A stretch of DNA of 64,000 nucleotides from SHLQ01 sp964562985 (GTDB lineage Bacteria > Actinomycetota > Acidimicrobiia > Acidimicrobiales > SHLQ01): assembly GCA_964562985.1 (NCBI GenBank), contig CAZLWE010000001.1, forward strand, positions 62,001 through 126,000, in the 5' to 3' direction. The position numbers were made by a program, and so were the translations under genes. Each line of letters starts with the position of its first letter. The stretch's first letter is position 1. Of the stretch, positions 61,397-64,000 are shown one piece after another. The notes under the pieces are model-generated. The model did no database searches and had not been told where the DNA came from. It saw nothing but the letters and a program-made list of their open reading frames with translations.

Positions 61397-62704
61397 ATGG
61401 CGATTGGGGCTTCTCTCTTTACAGATGCAGACACGACATCGACTGATGATGTGGATGCGGCGATGCAGCTCATCATCGGTGTGCTCAAGACCATGCCGAT
61501 CGAAGAGGCCATGCACCGAGGCACCCGCTACCAGAACTGGCTGATCGGTCTCGAAGCTGAACTCTTCGCCCGCAACATCGCCGCTGGTGCCTCCGATCGT
61601 GACAACGAGAAGCTCGCAGGCGAGGGTCGTAAGACCACCAAGAAGACCGCGAAGAAGCGGGCCAAGCGCGGCAAGGCCGTCAAAGAAAACCCCGACCTGG
61701 CCAAAGACATCGCATCAGGTGACCTCGGCCCCGAACAAGCCGACGCCATCGCCGAAGCCGCATCCAAGACCGACGGCGACGCAGCACGAGACGACGAACT
61801 CATCGACGAAATCAAAAACTCATCACCCGATGACGCCGACAAGATCGCCCGACGCTGGGTGAACAAGCACAACGATATTGATGAGGGCGACTCGGCGGAG
61901 GCGCGTCGACGCAGGCAGCGGCGAAACCGAGACGTCAGCCGCTTCGACACCGAAGACGGCATGGCCGCTCTGTTGATCAAAGGCGATGACGAGTCGGTCG
62001 ACGAAATGTACGCCGGGCTCAAAGCCCTGGCGAAGAAACTGTGGAAGCGAGACGGCGGACGAGACGTCCCGGCCAGCAAACAACCACGCACCCGGCCTCA
62101 ACGCATGTTCGACGCCGCATACAGCAGCCTCACCCGACCCAGCACAAACGAAGGCGGTATCAACTCAACTTCAGGCACCGGGTCAGTGCAAGGCCACATT
62201 CACATGTGGGTCAAGCTCGACGACTTCCTCGCTGGCAAACGCACCGCCGAATTCGCCAACGGAAACATCGTCCCAAGCACGGTTCTGTCTCGTTACGCCT
62301 GCAACGGCACGATTGCGGCGACCGTGTTCGGCGCAAACGGCGAAGTTCTCTACCAAGGCCGCCAGCTGCGCTACGCCACACCAGCACAAATACGCGGGTT
62401 GATCGCCAGAGACAAAGGCTGTGTTCGTTGCCGGGCCGACGTGTCGGAATGTGAAGCACACCATCTGATTCCTTGGAACGCACCTGCCCAGGGCGAGACC
62501 AACATCGACGAGCTCGCCCTCGTCTGCGTCGATTGCCATCACTTCATCCACGACACCAACCAAACATTGTTTCGCAACGCCAAAGGCCTATGGAAACTCA
62601 GACCGGCAACCCCCGACGAGATCCCACCCAAACGCCGCCGGCCAGACCACCACTCGCAAGGCACGAAACAACGCGCCTGCTCTCATCAAGTTCGCCACGA
62701 ATGA
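61397..62704 (+). CDS. DUF222 and HNH endonuclease domain protein (13E12 repeat type)
   Basis: The 435-aa protein has an N-terminal DUF222-like helical region (NPDLAKDIASGDLGPEQADA, IARRWVNKHNDIDE), very basic stretches (KKTAKKRAKRGK and RRRRQRRNRD) and a C-terminal HNH nuclease: RGLIARDKGCVRCRADVSEC, EAHHLIPW, NIDELALVCVDCHHFIHD, with two Cys pairs for zinc. This family is present in many copies in actinobacteria and is linked with mobile DNA (REP13E12 of mycobacteria). A tRNA-like fragment lies just upstream. The -10 box 6 nt away supports the ATG. Confidence 0.87.
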   Translation: MAIGASLFTDADTTSTDDVDAAMQLIIGVLKTMPIEEAMHRGTRYQNWLIGLEAELFARNIAAGASDRDNEKLAGEGRKTTKKTAKKRAKRGKAVKENPDLAKDIASGDLGPEQADAIAEAASKTDGDAARDDELIDEIKNSSPDDADKIARRWVNKHNDIDEGDSAEARRRRQRRNRDVSRFDTEDGMAALLIKGDDESVDEMYAGLKALAKKLWKRDGGRDVPASKQPRTRPQRMFDAAYSSLTRPSTNEGGINSTSGTGSVQGHIHMWVKLDDFLAGKRTAEFANGNIVPSTVLSRYACNGTIAATVFGANGEVLYQGRQLRYATPAQIRGLIARDKGCVRCRADVSECEAHHLIPWNAPAQGETNIDELALVCVDCHHFIHDTNQTLFRNAKGLWKLRPATPDEIPPKRRRPDHHSQGTKQRACSHQVRHE

Positions 62705-62723
62705 CACACGACCTTGCTCAAGA

Positions 62724-62747
62724 CCCCGGGAGGCCGGAAAGCCGGGG
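62724..62747 (+). terminator. GC hairpin after the HNH gene
   Basis: CCCCGG and CCGGGG form a perfect 6-bp stem with a 12-nt loop 20 bp past the stop codon. There is no T-run. Confidence 0.35.
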
Positions 62748-62755
62748 CAAACCGC

Positions 62756-62761
62756 TAGCTT
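62756..62761 (+). promoter_or_regulatory. -10 box of a leaderless HAD gene promoter
   Basis: TAGCTT ends 7 nt before the GTG at 62769 and supports that start. Confidence 0.45.
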
Positions 62762-62768
62762 CAGCCGA

Positions 62769-63407
62769 GTGAAGATCGAAGCCAAAGCACTTCTTTTTGA
62801 TAACGACGGCGTGCTCGTCGACTCCCACCTCGCGGGTTCGCTCGCGTGGGAGCAGCTGTGCGGCGAATTCGATCTCGACTATGGCGTGGTCTCGACGGTG
62901 TTCGTCGGTTGCCGGGCCGAAGATACCCTCGCCAAATTCGTCGACCCTGAACGCCTGACTGCCGCGATCGCTCGGCTCGAAAACCTCGAGGTCGAGCGAG
63001 CTATCGACACTCCCCTGATCCAGGGCGCCGACACGTTTCTGGCTCAGCTCAGCGAGTGCCCCTGGGCGGTCGTCACATCGGCCAGCCGACGGCTAGCCGA
63101 GGCCCGTTGGGCGGCTGCTGGCATCCATGCCCCAGTCACCATCACCGCCGATGACGTCACCAGCGGCAAGCCAAACCCCGAACCATTCGTGACCGCAGCT
63201 CACAAGCTCGGCGTCGACCCGGCCGACTGCATCGTGTTCGAAGACTCGATCGCCGGTGGAATAGCGGGAACTGCTGCGGGTGCCCGAGTGATCGCCGTAG
63301 GCGACCTTGCCTGGCCTGACGAACCCTTGGCACGCATCCAAGACTTCACCCGGCTCACCGCCGTCACCGCCTCGGCCGACGGTGTCTCCTTCGAAGTCGA
63401 AGCTTGA
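62769..63407 (+). CDS. HAD family phosphatase/phosphomutase (sugar-phosphate type)
   Basis: The 212-aa protein has motif I LLFDNDGVLVDSH (nucleophile and acid Asp), motif II Ser/Thr in WAVVTSASRR, motif III Lys in VTSGKPNPEPF and motif IV FEDSIAGGIAG, with an alpha-helical cap between I and II. This is the beta-phosphoglucomutase/sugar phosphatase branch. The substrate is unknown. It is a single gene with its own -10 box, convergent with bcp. Confidence 0.9.
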   Translation: MKIEAKALLFDNDGVLVDSHLAGSLAWEQLCGEFDLDYGVVSTVFVGCRAEDTLAKFVDPERLTAAIARLENLEVERAIDTPLIQGADTFLAQLSECPWAVVTSASRRLAEARWAAAGIHAPVTITADDVTSGKPNPEPFVTAAHKLGVDPADCIVFEDSIAGGIAGTAAGARVIAVGDLAWPDEPLARIQDFTRLTAVTASADGVSFEVEA

Positions 63408-63498
63408 GCCGGTGCGTTAGGTCGGCGTTCGGCCCGAGGACTGAGCCTCAAGGATGAAAGGCCGACGCCCAGAACGCGATTTGGGGACGGCCACCGGC
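63408..63498. other. nested inverted repeats between convergent HAD and bcp genes
   Basis: An outer pair GCCGGTG/CACCGGC (63408-63414, 63492-63498) encloses GTCGGC/GCCGAC (63421-63426, 63461-63466) and GAGG/CCTC (63436-63439, 63446-63449). It fills the whole 95-bp gap and may act as a two-way terminator. Confidence 0.35.
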
Positions 63499-63502
63499 GC
63501 AC

Positions 63503-63973
63503 TTACAGCTTTGAGATGATCTCTTCGGCGTGAGCCTTTGTCTTCGGGCGCTTGAAGACGTGCGTGATCACACCGTCGCCATCGATAAGGAAGGTTGTCC
63601 GTTGGAGACCCATGTAGGTCTTGCCGTAGTTCTGCTTCTCGCCCCATACGCCGTAGGGACCGATCAGTTTGTGGTCGGGGTCGGCGATCAGCGGGAACGG
63701 CAGCTCGTGCTTGGTCGAGAACTTCTCGTGGCTCGCATCGTCGTCGGGCGACACGCCAATAACAGCCACGTCTTGGCCAGCCAAGAGTTCGAGATTATCT
63801 CGAAGGTTGCACGCCTGAGCGGTGCAGCCCGGGGTGGCGTCCTTTGGATAGAAGTACAACGCCAGCATCTTCCCGGCGTAGTCCGACAGCGAGACGGTGT
63901 CGCCAGAAAAGGTTGTGGCCGAGAAGTCCGGCGCTTTCGTTCCAGCTTCGAGCGGTGCAGGTTTAGGAGCCAT
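63503..63973 (-). CDS. bcp: thioredoxin-dependent thiol peroxidase (Bcp/PrxQ)
   Basis: This peroxiredoxin reduces hydrogen peroxide and organic peroxides. The 156-aa protein has KAPDFSATTFSGDTVSLSDY, the active site YPKDATPGCTAQACNLRDN with the peroxidatic Cys and a resolving Cys five residues on, as in PrxQ, then GVSPDDDASHEKF. TATGCT ends 6 nt before the ATG. It is convergent with the HAD gene and is the last gene in the window. Confidence 0.95.
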   Translation of the reverse strand: MAPKPAPLEAGTKAPDFSATTFSGDTVSLSDYAGKMLALYFYPKDATPGCTAQACNLRDNLELLAGQDVAVIGVSPDDDASHEKFSTKHELPFPLIADPDHKLIGPYGVWGEKQNYGKTYMGLQRTTFLIDGDGVITHVFKRPKTKAHAEEIISKL

Positions 63974-63979
63974 CGCCGG

Positions 63980-63985
63980 AGCATA
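63980..63985 (-). promoter_or_regulatory. -10 box of a leaderless bcp promoter
   Basis: TATGCT on the minus strand ends 6 nt before the bcp ATG. Confidence 0.5.
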
Positions 63986-64000
63986 CCTAGGCGCCCCAGC

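Overview
The window looks like a chromosomal scaffold of a high-GC actinobacterium, most likely from the class Acidimicrobiia (Ilumatobacter-like; marine or freshwater). I infer this from protein style and gene order (ruvC-ruvA-ruvB, yajC-secD-secF-apt-rel, hisS-aspS), a DUF222/HNH gene of the 13E12 type, and many genes whose start codon lies 6-7 nt behind a TANNNT -10 box, the signature of leaderless actinobacterial transcripts. A 100-base run of N at 13471-13570 shows that this is a scaffold and not a finished genome. There is no complete rRNA or tRNA gene, no CRISPR array and no insertion sequence.

Layout. 1-9.8 kb (minus strand): the 5' part of a DUF4388 gene with a Pro/Ala-rich repeat tail, then aroE, mltG, ruvX and alaS, a possible 51-aa leaderless small gene, a small membrane protein, rarA and an esterase lipoprotein. 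9.9-13.5 kb: a His-rich permease with its TIGR03943 partner, a SanA/YdcF-like protein, a GNAT acetyltransferase and pyrE, whose start region is tandemly repeated around the N gap. 13.7-28.6 kb: a dense housekeeping block with aspS, hisS, an ATP-grasp gene, bifunctional rel, apt, secF, secD, yajC, tgt, queA, a secreted protein and ruvB-ruvA-ruvC. The Tgt has lost the cysteines of its zinc site. 28.7-40 kb: mixed metabolic and orphan genes (thioesterase, PF10118 hydrolase, SRPBCC, Cys-rich protein, cold-shock protein, non-pyrrolysine MttB-family methyltransferase, DUF2797, acyl-CoA synthetase, secreted RTX-CAP protein, class I fumarase, DUF302).

40-49.2 kb is a phenylacetate degradation cluster: paaK, paaC, paaB, paaD, paaA and paaZ on the minus strand, paaG plus, paaH minus, paaF and paaX plus. 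It activates phenylacetate to its CoA thioester (PaaK), epoxidises the ring (PaaABC with PaaD for Fe-S assembly), isomerises to oxepin-CoA (PaaG), opens and oxidises the ring (PaaZ) and starts beta-oxidation (PaaF, PaaH). Both divergent promoter regions carry the same inverted pair of heptamers 35 bp apart, a good candidate for the PaaX operator. paaE, paaJ and paaI are not in the window.

51-57.7 kb is the most distinctive part. A FadR-type regulator and an AceE-like E1 dehydrogenase are transcribed divergently from a canonical ACC deaminase (acdS), methylmalonyl-CoA mutase and methylmalonyl-CoA epimerase. A near-perfect 20-bp palindrome lies between the -35 and -10 of the acdS promoter and over the regulator's own -10. 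Together the genes suggest a regulated route 1-aminocyclopropane-1-carboxylate -> 2-oxobutyrate -> propionyl-CoA -> methylmalonyl-CoA -> succinyl-CoA. The window closes with a PAS-GGDEF-EAL protein, an aldo/keto reductase, a fragment resembling initiator tRNA next to the DUF222/HNH gene, a HAD phosphatase and the peroxiredoxin Bcp.
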